Shown here piece by piece: positions 35,925 to 57,440 of a stretch of DNA of 64,000 nt. The stretch lies in assembly GCA_043228905.1 (NCBI GenBank), contig JBHGNT010000001.1, positions 37,014,001 through 37,078,000 of the forward strand. The letters run 5' to 3'. Origin of the DNA: Azolla caroliniana. Lineage: Eukaryota; Polypodiophyta. Made by a program: the position numbers and the translations under genes. A model generated the notes under the pieces. The model saw only the letters and a list, made by a program, of their open reading frames with translations, had not been told where the DNA came from and ran no database searches. Position 1 is the first letter of the stretch. Each line of letters starts with the position of its first letter.

Positions 35925-36229
35925 AGAAAGGCGGGCAGGGATGATGCAGGGAGACAACGTCATTTGCATCGTCGTGGCATTCATTCGGCAAAGAGGACTT
36001 GTATTGTATTGTATTGTGGCATGTGGTAGGCAATACATACAAAACATATATATAGTAGTAATAGGACATAAGAAGAGAAATAAATACATATAGTGAGGTA
36101 GGTAGGCTAGCGATGTGTTGAGGAGGAGGACCAAGGTGTGGGAAGAAGAGGCCCCATGGGAACCCATCATGCATGCCCCCAAAATGCAAGAAAGAGGACA
36201 GGTGTGAAAGCAAAAAGCTAAGGGCGGGG

Positions 36230-36262
36230 ACACACGGACACACGGACACACGGACACGGACA
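36230..36262 (+). repeat. Short tandem repeat, unit CGGACACA
   Basis: About four copies of an 8-bp unit, the last truncated to CGGACA, lie just before the pyrimidine-rich leader of the downstream gene. Confidence 0.9.
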
Positions 36263-36284
36263 GGAGGGCTAAGTCTTCCTCTAT

Positions 36285-36508
36285 TTCCTTTCCTTTCCCA
36301 CACGCATCTCCTTCTCCTCTTCTCCTCTTCTCCTTCTCCTTCTCCTTCTCCTCATTTCTCTGTTGTCTTCCCCTCCCCTCCTCTCCTCTCCTCTCCTCAG
36401 GAAAAGCAAAAGCTTGCTTCCTTCACTGAGTGAGGGTCGGTGATTTCAACACTGAATACTACCATTCTTTTCTCTCTCTCTCTCTCTTCCCCTCACTGAC
36501 AGACAGCC
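36285..36508 (+). promoter_or_regulatory. Pyrimidine-rich leader of the BPS1-like gene
   Basis: A strongly CT-rich tract (cttctcctcttctcc repeats, then ctcccctcctctcct) and tctctctctct directly before the ATG at 36509. This composition is typical of plant core promoters and 5' UTRs (Y patch). No clear TATA box was assigned. Confidence 0.5.
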
Positions 36509-37789
36509 ATGCCTGTCCCCCCCCAGTCTTCGTCTTCTTCTTCTTCTTCTTCTTCTTCTCTCTTCTCCTCTATTGGCTCCCTCTTCCATTCCTTCCAAAA
36601 TAACTCCACACACCCCAACCCTAACCCTAATTCCAATCGTAACCCCAACCGTAATGATGTCTTCGAGTCCAACCTTGTCCAACGCCTCTCTGCCCTCTTG
36701 CCCCCTGCCGGTGACCCTGTCTCTCTCAACCTTCCCTTCTTGAAGCAATCCATGGAAGTCCTCTTGGCCACGCAATCCGATCTCCATCACCTCTTGCCAG
36801 GTCACTCTGCCGGCAGCCATTCGTCACATCATGCCCAAATGACCCCTGCACGGAAAAAGATGGTCGAAGATTTCCTCGATCGCAGCGTAAAGCTCTTGGA
36901 TGTCTGCCGTGCCATTAAAGATCGTATCGAAGAGGCCCTAGAACTCCAAGGTATGCTAGAATTGGTCATTTTGTGCTTAAGTTCAAAGAGAGGGGGGCTA
37001 TTGAACAAAGGCCAAATAAGAAGGGCAAGAAGAGCTCTCAAAGAGCTTCTCTTCTCCATGGATCGATCAAATAACAATAAACCGTACCATGACCAACAAG
37101 ATTCATCATCAAACTCTCATCGATCTTTCCATCGAAGCAATACTGAAGCCCTCAGCGATGGTGCCATGTCAGTATCTCATGATCATCCTCAAAGATGGAG
37201 GTCTTGGCATGCTCATTCCACAAGAGGGGGTTCACACGAGTCTCTGCTTTCACGGCAGCTTCAAGCAGTTGGGGCTGCCCTTGTGCCCCCACGGGTGGCA
37301 GCAGGCGATGTGGAAGAGAGCTTTTGTGCAGCCGTTTATGCTTACAATGTTGTAGCTGTCTTCTTCCTAAGCACACTTTTAGCCACCCTTCCAACTCATG
37401 GCGGAGGTTCTATCAACATCTCGAGCTTCGTCCACCCAAGGGCTTTTGTATGGGGGGCTCCTCTAGCACATCTCCACGACAGGGTCCAAGATGAGGTTCG
37501 GCGTCGTGTCTCCCGAAACAGTCCTAACTATGCTGCCATGTTGGAACTAGACCAAATCTCGAGGGTAGTCCATAAATTGTTTGCATTTGTTACCGATGAT
37601 GATGCCCTTCCCAACTCCCCCGATGCTCTGGATGAGTTCAAGGCCCTTGTGAAGCAACTCGAGCAAAACATGGAAGAGATCGAGAGGGATTTGGCCCCCC
37701 TGGGCCAGCAAATCAGAGTCTTCTCTAATAATTTGATATCTTCGAGGATGGAGGTTCTCGATATGCCTTCTACTACTCCAGCTGAATGA
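36509..37789 (+). CDS. BYPASS1/ROH1-like protein (BPS1 family, DUF793)
   Basis: A single 426-codon frame without introns. The family includes Arabidopsis BPS1 (limits production of a root-derived mobile growth inhibitor) and ROH1 (exocyst Exo70-interacting); the biochemical activity is not settled. After a serine tract (residues 8-17) and an Asn/Pro/Arg-rich stretch (about 35-48), the conserved family region begins: FESNLVQRLSALLP, LPFLKQSMEVLLATQSDLH, VEDFLDRSVKLLDVCRAIKD and LQGMLELVILCL. These correspond to the 'LSWMK.SME.L...H.DIK' and 'YLD.SVKLLDICNAF' blocks of BPS1. A hydrophobic helix (AYNVVAVFFLSTLLATL) lies near residue 280, as in the family, and the C-terminus is helical and charged (FKALVKQLEQNMEEIERDL). 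A His/Ser-rich insert (about 190-245) makes it longer than BPS1 (about 350 residues). I cannot decide between BPS1-like and ROH1-like, so no symbol is given. Confidence 0.85.
   Translation: MPVPPQSSSSSSSSSSSLFSSIGSLFHSFQNNSTHPNPNPNSNRNPNRNDVFESNLVQRLSALLPPAGDPVSLNLPFLKQSMEVLLATQSDLHHLLPGHSAGSHSSHHAQMTPARKKMVEDFLDRSVKLLDVCRAIKDRIEEALELQGMLELVILCLSSKRGGLLNKGQIRRARRALKELLFSMDRSNNNKPYHDQQDSSSNSHRSFHRSNTEALSDGAMSVSHDHPQRWRSWHAHSTRGGSHESLLSRQLQAVGAALVPPRVAAGDVEESFCAAVYAYNVVAVFFLSTLLATLPTHGGGSINISSFVHPRAFVWGAPLAHLHDRVQDEVRRRVSRNSPNYAAMLELDQISRVVHKLFAFVTDDDALPNSPDALDEFKALVKQLEQNMEEIERDLAPLGQQIRVFSNNLISSRMEVLDMPSTTPAE
36617..36630 (+). promoter_or_regulatory. Telomere-like AACCCTAACCCTAA inside the coding sequence
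   Basis: A telo-box-like double CCCTAA repeat occurs about 110 bp after the start codon, in the part encoding the Asn/Pro-rich stretch. Telo boxes in plants commonly lie near transcription starts of ribosomal and growth genes. Its role here is unknown and it may only reflect the protein's repeats. Confidence 0.4.
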
Positions 37790-40700
37790 TATATAGGGCT
37801 GTTCATATCTTTTTGGTCATCAGGACTATTCGACAACAATTTGAGAAGATTCTATGCCAATGAGGCAAGGGACTCATAGGGAGTATATTAAACATTGCTC
37901 GATACTCATGGATACTCATGACTACTATGCGCGTGAAATGCTTCCTAGTCCAAAAATTATGTATAAGAACCAAAGATGTATAATTTCTATGCTAATAAGG
38001 AGCTAGCCGGTGGTGTTTTATACAACTCGATGCTATCTACCGTCTTCGTCGGTGAACCCTTTCACTTCATCGAGATGTTCGGACAATGTTAATGCTTATT
38101 TTCATGAGCTATACGAAGGTTGCATGGATTTCATTGTTCGAGAAGAACCAAAGAAGAAGGGCTTCACTTCGGAGAAGTGGCATTCTTTCAATGACATTGC
38201 CACTGGTGATTGCGTAAGAAGGTTTGTTTTTTGCTCCGAGTTTCTATTCCTTGTACAATCTGGACATGTCTCCATATATGTTGTGAAGCGGAATTTAGGA
38301 TTTTCCTTGCATTATTGCTGTATGCATATGAAAGACTAGTCGTGACTTAGATCGCTCGCTCGTTAAATATTAACAACTCATTTTTACGTTTTGATATAAA
38401 GCGTGTACCTTACTTTTGAGATTGAATTTATTCTTGTGGTTTGTACTGAAGATATATAGGCCCTGCCTGGAATTTTTATTACTCTTAAGGTAAGGCATGC
38501 ATATGTGCATGATATCGGACATGTATGATAAGTATGGTGATTTGCATTTTTAGACATGTATGGAGTTGAAGGTCAATGGATCAAATTGTAATGATGTTTT
38601 TGAGGACACAATGTCGAGTATTGCATGATTGCCATTATATTGCTGACCCAAGAGATTGGTCAGATAAGGATGACTGAGCAAACTCTGAAAATATTTCCAC
38701 CTCATCTGTAAAATGTGTTTGCTTAAATGCAAACATATATAAGAAAGTGGAAGTAAGCAATGCCAATTTGCAAAACCTTTTGATGGATCAATATTTCTAA
38801 ATATCAAATACAACTGCCAAATATTGGCTGTCACGATTATATGCTATGAAAGTTCATCAAAGTAGTTGAATTCTTTGTGGAGTGTGACCGCTTAACTCAA
38901 ACTGATCTTATGTCTGGAGTGTATGGTCTCTCATGTAGGCCTGGAAATGTCTTTAGGAAAAGTAGTATGATTTGTCTCATGTTGTTATCGATGATGGGTA
39001 TGGTTATGGAGTAACGTGTTCAACAAGAATATCAAAGGGATCAAAGAACCTCCCCAAGTCAAACTAGTTTATTGATGATGTAGGCAATGCTAAAGGGGTC
39101 CACATGATTGTGTTTACGTATGGATCAATTTTTGGGCCTACCTAAGGTTCTATAACTGCTCTCAAGGTCAATTTCTTATTTGAAAGCATTCATGTTCCCT
39201 TGGCTTGGATCCAAATGGTACATACGCTCATTCTTGTCTTTTACATGCTTTTATCAAAGTAATTGTCTTTTACATGCTTTTATCAAAGTAATTTAACGAA
39301 TGTGGCCATTCTATGTGTGCATGAGCACTCTCTTCATTTTGCTAATATAGGCTGTGACGTATATAATTCCTTACTAATCATGAGTAGTTGGAACAACCAA
39401 CACTTCATTATTAATTTTGTTTGAGCGATAGATTTGCATTCATAATTAAGAAAAACTTAACATTAAGTGCTTTGAACACAAACAAGTTTTGTTATTAGGA
39501 AACACTACATTTCCATGATTATGGGTTATAACACACAACCATTACTTTATTATCAGACATTAATTAATAATAATATATCCAAATTATTAAAGTTGTAAGA
39601 ATGTTGTACATTCAATGGAACTCCTAATTTGAAAACAACAATAGTTAATCATTTGAAATAATCAAAACTCTCCTACTTTTAAACTTGCAACCTCAATACA
39701 AGATGCAGGCACAATCTTGAAACATATGCATCTACTTGTGCATGAAGCAATGCAAATATGGTAGGAAAGGACTAGCTAACATTAACTCACGTGCAATATA
39801 TATGAGTTTATAGATGTTCGGTAAAGGAGGTTACAACTTACAATCCTCACATATTACATATTATATATAGTCAATCCACTATGATTAGAACATGAGCTTA
39901 GAAACATCCCATTATGGCCAAATCACAATTAAGAAGAAACACAAATTTGGAGAGATGAAATATTTCTATCTCATCAATAGGTTGGTTAACATAGGCCACT
40001 AGTTGGACAATCCTGGTATATCATAACCAAAACAATAACGTCATAATATAATCATAAGTATGTGCATGATATCTCAAATCACCCTCTTTTCTCTAGTTAT
40101 GCATCATGAAAGATTTTTGTCCTCTACCAATCATCATTGGCTCCTTAACACTTGGCATTCTGTTTGACATGAAGAAATAATTTGCATGAGCTTAATGTGA
40201 TGCAAATTTGAAGATAATTAAAAAAAATACAAAAATATCGTTTCAAATTACTAATCTATCCATATATAAAATAATCAAACAAGGGGGTCTAGGGTATTTT
40301 TAAAACAATCAAACGTTTTGTTTTAAAGTTATCTTTAAGATTTGAGTTGTGTGATTGGGAATTTCATAAGTGATTTGTCACCTTCTTTGTATAATGCAGA
40401 AGCACCTAGTATTTAAGGGCTCATGTTTTGAAATAATTTGGAAGAAAACATAATATCATGAGGTTCTAAGTAAAATGTGCAATGCATATGTTGATTCGTA
40501 ATTGCATTATGGTTTATTTTCTATTGAGATGAAAAATAAGATCCATATAGCGATGGTAGGTTTATGTGAGCTTTTCACTATCTTATGTTATGGGAATGAT
40601 GAGTGACCAAAATTCTAATATTTTCAAAAAAACATTGAGCATAATAGTATTCTAAGATGAGCACTTGTTGGGAAATTAATTGTCTACGCTATTTATCTAA

Positions 40701-41474
40701 GAGAAAGATAAATTGATCTCTTGCCAAATAAATTCCACAAAGCTATTGACAATTCAAAATTATGGTTTGTAACTCTCAACCGCATTGTAAGCTTGTGTGC
40801 CCAAAATTTGATACTTTCCCTTACTAGGAGATATACGAAATTATTGGTACTTGAGATCATGCATGGTGTCGCAAATAATACAAAATATTCCAATGCCACA
40901 ATAAGCAATATTCTATGCAGGGGAATGTAAAGAGAATACAAAGCACAATCGTGGAAAAGGGTTTTAATTGTGAACATCTCTCTTGAGCCAATTATGTTGG
41001 TCACACGATGTTGGGCTTTGAAAGGGCAAATGTTAAATAAATTGAAAAGAGAAAGAAAGAAGCGAGAAACCGCCGAACGATGCATTATATGTTGAAGTAC
41101 AATGTGAATCCAATCTATACATTCGAGATGATCAAGAATGACAATACAAGAAAAGCCCATTTTTCTTCAAATCGAAAATGTGAATTAGGGGGTTAAGAGA
41201 ACAAGAGGGAGGAGATGTGAGCATAATGCCATTGAGTTAATCAGCTTTAGAGGAATGCCATTGGCATTGCATTCTTGTGTGTTTGTGGACATGTCAAAAC
41301 GCTTCCTGCAAAAGCTTGTCTCCGCCTGCGGGTGTGACGTATGGTAGAGACAAAGTCATAGGATGTATGTATGCATGTATGTATGTACATGATTGGGCGT
41401 GGCAATGATGAGTGCGGACAAACACGATGGGTGGCGATATGTTCTCCATTTTCTCTATGGGCAAGGCCCAATTG
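37790..41474. other. Intergenic DNA between the BPS1-like and fumarase genes
   Basis: The first few hundred bases are probably the 3' UTR of the BPS1-like gene; an open frame at 38010-38339 lies there but resembles no family. The rest is AT-rich with no gene seen. It contains one perfect 29-bp tandem duplication (39236-39293). Confidence 0.6.
39236..39293. repeat. Perfect 29-bp tandem duplication
   Basis: The unit beginning gtcttttacatgc and ending aaagtaatt is present twice in direct succession without a difference, suggesting a recent replication slip or microhomology event. Confidence 0.9.
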
Positions 41475-41600
41475 CGTTTTGCGTTTTGCGTTTTGCGTTC
41501 TGCTTTCTGCTTTTCGCTTTTTCCCCATAATAATAGGTTTTGTTTTGAATACTTCATGCCGTCTTCTTCTTCTTCTTCTTCTTCTTTCTCATTGGCCTCG
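41475..41600 (+). promoter_or_regulatory. Repeat-rich region just before the fumarase gene
   Basis: Contains a degenerate run of the 7-mer GCGTTTT (about 41475-41515) and a CTT trinucleotide run (about 41561-41588). The CTT run is the kind of pyrimidine tract often found in plant 5' leaders. A promoter is inferred from position only. Confidence 0.4.
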
Positions 41601-41662
41601 TTCCCTGTTTGAGACTGCTGAGTGAAGAAAGAAAAGGAGAAGCAGCAGCTGAAGCATCAGCC

Positions 41663-51535
<9,873 letters not shown>

Positions 51536-51760
51536 GCCTATATAATCTAAAAACATGTCCAACTTCACCGGCAAAGTTGTGACTCTTCACCAAGTTTTTG
51601 TGGTCTCCATTACAGCTATCAAAAGCTTGATTGGGTGATGGGGAAAAATCAATAAGACTATTATTCTGTGTGACCAATGGGAGGTGAAAAATGTGCAGAC
51701 TTGACTGGCCACACATTCTGTTTAGGTACATAAGTACCGAACTTTGGAAATCATTCATCC

Positions 51761-51766
51761 AATAAA
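51761..51766 (+). promoter_or_regulatory. Candidate fumarase polyadenylation signal
   Basis: AATAAA about 225 bp after the stop codon of the fumarase gene. Confidence 0.45.
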
Positions 51767-52759
51767 TTTACCAATTAATCCTGTTAGTTTGTATAAATTG
51801 AAATATCTTAATTTCTTGACAATCTTGTTTGCCTCTCTTTATATAACAACTTATTTGGTGATGAATGAAAGGTTTTATGAGTATTATTATTAGTTTGTAT
51901 TCCTAAACGTAAATGTGAGGCATTGGTGTGACTAGTATCATTGTGTAGAAATGTCTGTTTTGCAAAATGAAAAACAGCATATCGTATGGCATATCTCCCT
52001 GAAAAGTTCCAAAAGTAAGTGTTTGATCAAAGATTTATAAGCCAATGATAACATTAATAGCATGAACTTGGATCTTTTATCATAATTATGTTGTTCACAA
52101 GGCTGGGGGAAGGGAATTCTGTATCAGCAGTTCTGTGGACAGCTGGATGGTTGATTGATTAAAAGAGCAGCCATTTCACATGTTATCATGAAATAAATGA
52201 CATTGAGAGACATTCTTACTTCTAAGAGACCAAGGAATAGAAAATTGTATCATGGTGGTCAATGCAGTAAACCTTTAAAACTAAATGATATCATAAGAGA
52301 AAGTCGATATCCCAGACCAAATCAACTGATGTGTCAACTTCCATACCACGAATTTTCTTTCATTTTCCTCATACTTAGTCCTAAGTATGGCACCTGAATT
52401 AGATAAAAGATTATACAGATATGGACCTTATGGCAAGTAATAAAATGAGTTCTTATCCACATTGAATACTCAGTAAGCAGGGTATATAATAATACTAAAA
52501 ATAACGATGACAAAGCTGTAGAATACATCTTCTGGTTAATCATTATTTTGTCAGCTATACATTTTCATGCCCATTTGAAACGTTTCTGCACATGGTGATG
52601 TCTGTCATACCAGACATGTTACCACATTTCTAAAGCAGCACTGATACAGAACAGATGATGATCTGCCCGTTTACCTATCAAGGATAATTCTTGAAGGTTT
52701 TGATTTTTTGTGTTTAGGGGAAGTTTCCACTCTATTGCTGTGGAATATCTGTAGAACAT
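51767..52759. other. Intergenic DNA between two convergent genes
   Basis: About 1 kb without a recognisable gene. It should contain the 3' ends of fumarase (+) and GLR-A (-). Confidence 0.6.
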
Positions 52760-55700
52760 TCATGGAGAACTCTGTTTTAATTCTGTATTATCAACATGAT
52801 TCGGACTTTGGTCGGCTAGGGAGTTCTGATATGATGGAAAGTTCTGATATGGTGGGAAGTTCTGATATGATGGGGAGTTCTGATACGACGGGGAGCTCTG
52901 AGAAAATAGGGAGCTCTGAGATAACGGGGAGCTCTGATATATTTGAGACATTTGATCTGTCGATGAACTCTGATCTGGTTCAGAAGCCACATTCTTCTTC
53001 TGTTTTCCACTACTGCCAGACCCCCTCTTTTTATCTTTTGCAATTGCCGATTGATTCACATATGAAGCAAAAGATTTGATAAATCCTTTGCTCCTAGATG
53101 TAGGATTTGTGGACTCAGAAACATCTCTTTGCTGTCGAGAGAATTGCAACAGTAGGCGAATTAAATAAATGACAAGGCTCATGGCCGATGCCGTGCCAGT
53201 GACTAGAAAGAGACCCCAAAAACTACCTAAGCTTAATTGAATTGATTCTATATCGTTAGTGGCGGTTGCACAATTGCCAGATGTTATCCAGGCATCTTGA
53301 ATCTTTCGGAGTTGTCCACTCTCTGATATCTTCTGAATGGCTTCAGATATATCAATTGCAAGCTGAGAACCCTTTGGGAAAGCCTATCAGGAAAAGAACA
53401 AAGTGTGAGGGCTGTCTGATTAACACATACACAAAATCACATGTTATGTTTAAATGCTTACATATCCCCATCCTCCTTTTGTGAATTGGTCGCCAACAAT
53501 AGAGAAGCCACACTTCATGCTCAGAAAGACTTCCACGTACGGAAGCTCCTCAACAATGGCAGCAACGCCTCCCCCGGCTGGACCCTTTGTAAGAGCCTCA
53601 GCGTAATCATTTATGGATGCCATACCTATTAGCCTTTCTGCTGCTATGTTCATGTTAATCAGGTAGTTTTTCACAAAGGATCCAGTTTGATAGCCAATAG
53701 GGTCAGTACCGGTTTGTAGGCTGCTAATACCTTTAACAACAGGAGTAAGCTGGTGTATTGTCAAGATTGAGGTTAGGTTAGCAGTATAACTTGATGTGAT
53801 GATGAGAACTACAAACAGCCAAATTAGAACCACAACTCTCCCGAATGTGCTCTTTGTTCTCTCTCCTGAAAAGTATCATACCATGATTTAGTTATAAACC
53901 ATGAGTTAGTTATATACTATGTAGATTGGCATGATGAATTAAACGCACTTACTTTGTGAGAAAAACAGTGTTGAGAAAGTGAACCTGCATTCACCCAAAT
54001 TCATTCAAAACGGGCTTGAAAAATCCAAAAGTTGGAAGTGATAGAAGAAGCAGTGCATTAACTTTTGTAAAGAGGCAAATGTGGATATCTGAGGTGAAAA
54101 CAATATGTGGAGTGTAGCTTGTTTGATTGCTTGATAAATCAAAACACCACAAAACTACCTAAACCTTCTTTGATGCACTGGAAGTGGGATAAGAGCTTTC
54201 GGAAAGATGATGGACAGACAGGTATTGCTGACATAAAACAGGTATGAAGACAGACATCTTACCATAAAAGAATTACAAATTGTTTCCTTGGGTGACCGCG
54301 GAAGTCCCTGTTTTTCTTGTGCTCAAGCAACCAGACTACAAGTCCTGTGAAGACGAAGAAAGCTAGAGTTGTGCACCACATAGCTGGTGAGAAAGGTCGC
54401 AGGAATGCCCATGGATAGCTAGAATGTGACCCCTGTACCGATATAACCACCACAAGACCCGAATCTTTAAAAGATTGAGTGAAATCCACTATCTCCATTC
54501 TCTTTGTTGTGATTGTTACATCGCCCACCACTCCATCAAAATTCTGGAGATCCATAGCATTTGTTAAGAACACAATTGACATTTCCAATCATTTGTTACC
54601 TTCCCAGACTTTTCTTCTATTACATGTGTAATTAAAATTTCAATAGCAATCAAGAAAGGAAAAGTCAACGTTCCCATAGGGGATGTGAATTGTGAAGAAG
54701 TCTTTTCAGATTCTGTGGCCCAAAGTAAAAAGAGAACATTTGTCAAAATATTAAACAGTAGTTTCCATCAAATTATCAAGAGGAAACAAGAAGTGAATGC
54801 TTACATGCTCAATGACCAAACTAACATGGGATGACTCTGATTCATGCAATTATACAGTTTTGCTATTCAAAACAGTTATCTTTACCGATATATATCTATA
54901 TATAATGCTGAAATGGCATAAAATGTGACTGTTTGTCCTTACCTTGTGAGCTAAATCAGTAATCATATCATCATATATCGGTCCTGATTCATTCCCATAT
55001 AATTCGAATGTGTAGGGAACAGTGTACGGCACGTGCCTCAGAGCCTCTTTGAACACATCAATACAGTAACCAGTGATATTTGTTTCATTGGTTGAATTTG
55101 ATATAGAATAACTTAGAAACTGCTCAAAACCTATCTTCTTTGGAACTGCTATCTTCAAAGGCCGGCCATTTTTTGGAAGAACCCATCCTCGTGGTGCCTC
55201 TTTCAAGTTGCCAGGCCACAAAATTGGCAAAGCAGAATCTTGAGACTTCGCAAAATTGGCGTCACTGACATTGATAGGCGGATTGACAGACAATTGAGTT
55301 TCGTTTGTCCAGTAGCCGACTACCTTAAATTCGTTGCCAACAATGTTAAGAATCTGAAATGCTGAGCGGATAAGATCGCTGTTTGAATTCAGTTGTATAG
55401 AGCCTGATGTTCCCGGAAAATGTGTGCGCAGAATAAAGCTGCTGAGTAAAGGTCCTCCCTCAAAAACTTTGAATTGAGCCAGGTCAGAAGAACTACCTGC
55501 AGCAAGGGTGGGGAAGGTGGAGGCTTTAAAGGTGATGTTGAAACCTTCCTGGATGTAGCTGTTGATTGCATATGCAAGCATTCGGGTTGCATCATATGCA
55601 TAGAAACCATAAATAAGCATTTCGCTTGCACTCACTTCCAATGAAGACCGATTATTCCATTCAGAAACGAAAGCTCTAAGCTCTGGTGATTCTGCGACAT

Positions 55701-57030
55701 AAGCACGGAACCCGATAACACCCTGAAGACTGTCGAATACGCTAGTTTCTAGAGGAGAGGAACTCAGTGTGCTAATCATGAAGTCAGACGCAATCCACAC
55801 ATAACCACTCGTCATCATACCCTGATTTTTGGCCTCGGAAAAGAAAAGCAATGAAAGATTCTGTGGCATGTGAACTACGTAAACTCTTGATTGCATTGAA
55901 GCGAGATAAGTTAGGACGCCACTAATGGTGGTATTGTCACTGTCTGGCATGACGGCCACTTTCTCTACCATGTGAACTCCGACTGGCTGGACGGCATCAC
56001 TGAAAGCAGCAACTCCGCTGCTTCCATAGTCATCATCTACGTAGACGACAACTGCGTCCCTCCATCCATACCTTGCTATCAACGATGCGATAGCTTGCAT
56101 CTGCATGGCATCGCTATGTGCAATCCGGAAGAAGTAGGGATACTGGTGCTCGGAGAAGGATGGATCAGTGACTGCAAATGAGAGCAGGGGAACTTGGGTA
56201 GCAGTTGCCATGTGAGCGACAAAGCGAGAGACAGCAGTTGACTGAGGCCCTATCACTGCTATGACCTCCTGCTTGAAGAGCTGCATGGCTGGAGGAATAG
56301 ATACGAAACCATTGTTCCGGAAAGAACATTCCATGAGCAAAAACCTTCAGTTATATATAGGAATTCTCACATATTGGAGAAATGCAACCCACCCTCTTCT
56401 CATATATGTACATATAGAGAAACAAAACTATAACATGATTGAAGAGCAAAATCCTCAAACAGAAAAGGAAATATTTCCAGTCGCAAATCAAAGAATTCTT
56501 TTCACAAACAGAAACGGAAGAAATTCCAGAGTAAATCATGCAATCCTTATCACATATAGAAATGTCTCAACATCTCTAAAGAGGTGAGGCAGCCTACGAG
56601 ACCAAAACAATCCATATACATACATACATACACACACCTATATACATGTATTACTGTATAGGTAGATTATATATAGAAACATAAATAAGTGCAGAAGCTT
56701 ACCAGCAGCAACCCCAGTGAAAGCGCTACAATTAGTATCCAGCATGTGTAATACAAGCTCCGAGTTATTTAGCAGATTCTTGTCTTTGTTAATATCATCC
56801 AGCGCCATCTGGATAGCCTTTCTAGCCACTCTTCCAATAAAGGTGTCATAGGAAATAAGAGCCCCAATATGAATGACTGAAGAAGCATTCTGCGCTCCTG
56901 CCATGTAGTGGACATCTGGGCAAAGGAAGCTACATATTGATATGATGGTGATGAACAGACTCAGACTCACATAATTCCTGCTGCAAATATACCCTTTCCT
57001 GGCCTTGCATATGTTGCCTAAGATCCCCAT
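52760..57030 (-). CDS. Glutamate receptor-like channel GLR-A (clade III-like), complete, 6 exons
   Basis: Plant GLRs are plasma-membrane or endomembrane ligand-gated cation channels opened by amino acids and used in calcium and wound signalling. Exons in transcript order: 57030-56703, 56288-54943, 54543-54263, 53984-53953, 53865-53462, 53383-52760; all GT-AG and in frame, 1004 residues. A hydrophobic signal-like stretch lies at about 21-37. The amino-terminal (LIVBP-like) domain follows ([43 protein letters not shown]), then ligand-binding lobe S1 ([18 protein letters not shown]) and [12 protein letters not shown]1 is about 613-631, the pore loop 652-662 ([11 protein letters not shown]) and M3 about 673-690, with the gate motif [12 protein letters not shown]2 has [10 protein letters not shown] and [18 protein letters not shown]4 is about 853-876. 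The C-terminal tail carries Ser/Gln/Tyr-rich pentapeptide repeats (945-987). An in-frame ATG at 57117 could add 29 residues. Clade III is suggested by the DPIGYQ.GSF and GGVAAIV...PYVE blocks. Confidence 0.93.
52805..52945 (-). repeat. 15-bp coding minisatellite in the GLR-A tail
   Basis: On the + strand a 15-bp unit of the form gttctgatatgatgg (variants gagctctgagataacgg) recurs about nine times without a break. In the GLR-A frame (- strand) it encodes pentapeptides such as SYQNF, SYQNS and SQSSP. GLR-B has no corresponding repeats. Confidence 0.9.
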
Positions 57031-57129
57031 GCATAGATGAAATGTATCGAATGTAATCAAAGACGAGGAAATAAAACCTCTTGTTTGCAGTGCGCGTGAA
57101 TAGTCAGGAGATACCAAAATAATCTTATA

Positions 57130-57440
57130 ATGGAAGAGTTTGGGATATATATATGAATAGAATTTTGTTTGAGAGCCTCGTATATGAGAAAATTATTGTC
57201 GAAGAGTCTGGCTATATATCCAGAAGACACTAGTGTGCGTAGATTACCAGATTCTTGTAAGTTTCTGGGTATATGACCAGAAGGCACCTCTGTTGATGAA
57301 GTGTCGCGTGTATTCTATCAGATTCTTCTAAGATTCTGGGTATGTGACCAGAAGACACTCTTGTTGAAGTGTCTGGTGTGTGTATCTTATCAGATTTCTT
57401 GTAAGAATCTGTGTATATGATGAGAGTGGCGTTGAAGATT
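57130..57440. repeat. Degenerate tandem repeats upstream of GLR-A
   Basis: Units of about 75-80 bp, three or so, each with 'cagattcttgtaag/cagattcttctaag', 'tctgggtatatgaccag', 'aagacactc' and 'gttgaagtgtc'. They lie directly 5' of the GLR-A start, where the promoter should be. Confidence 0.75.

Larger units (their letters stand above)
32886..36284. other. Intergenic DNA upstream of the BPS1-like gene
   Basis: No gene is seen in 32886-35890. The final 400 bp becomes purine/G-rich and includes a 26-base G run and short tandem repeats, and probably contains the promoter of the gene at 36509. Confidence 0.6.

Noticed and set aside
36230-36262. Short evenly spaced repeats that could suggest a CRISPR array
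   Set aside because: The 8-bp units are adjacent without spacers in a plant nuclear context. It is a microsatellite.
38010-38339. A 109-codon frame after the BPS1-like gene
   Set aside because: No recognisable domain and no splice signals linking it to the gene. It most likely lies in the 3' UTR.
41609-41662. Upstream in-frame ATG for fumarase
   Set aside because: It would prepend a Glu/Ala-rich stretch (two acidic clusters) unlike a mitochondrial presequence. The ATG at 41663 has better context and gives an Arg/Ser-rich start.
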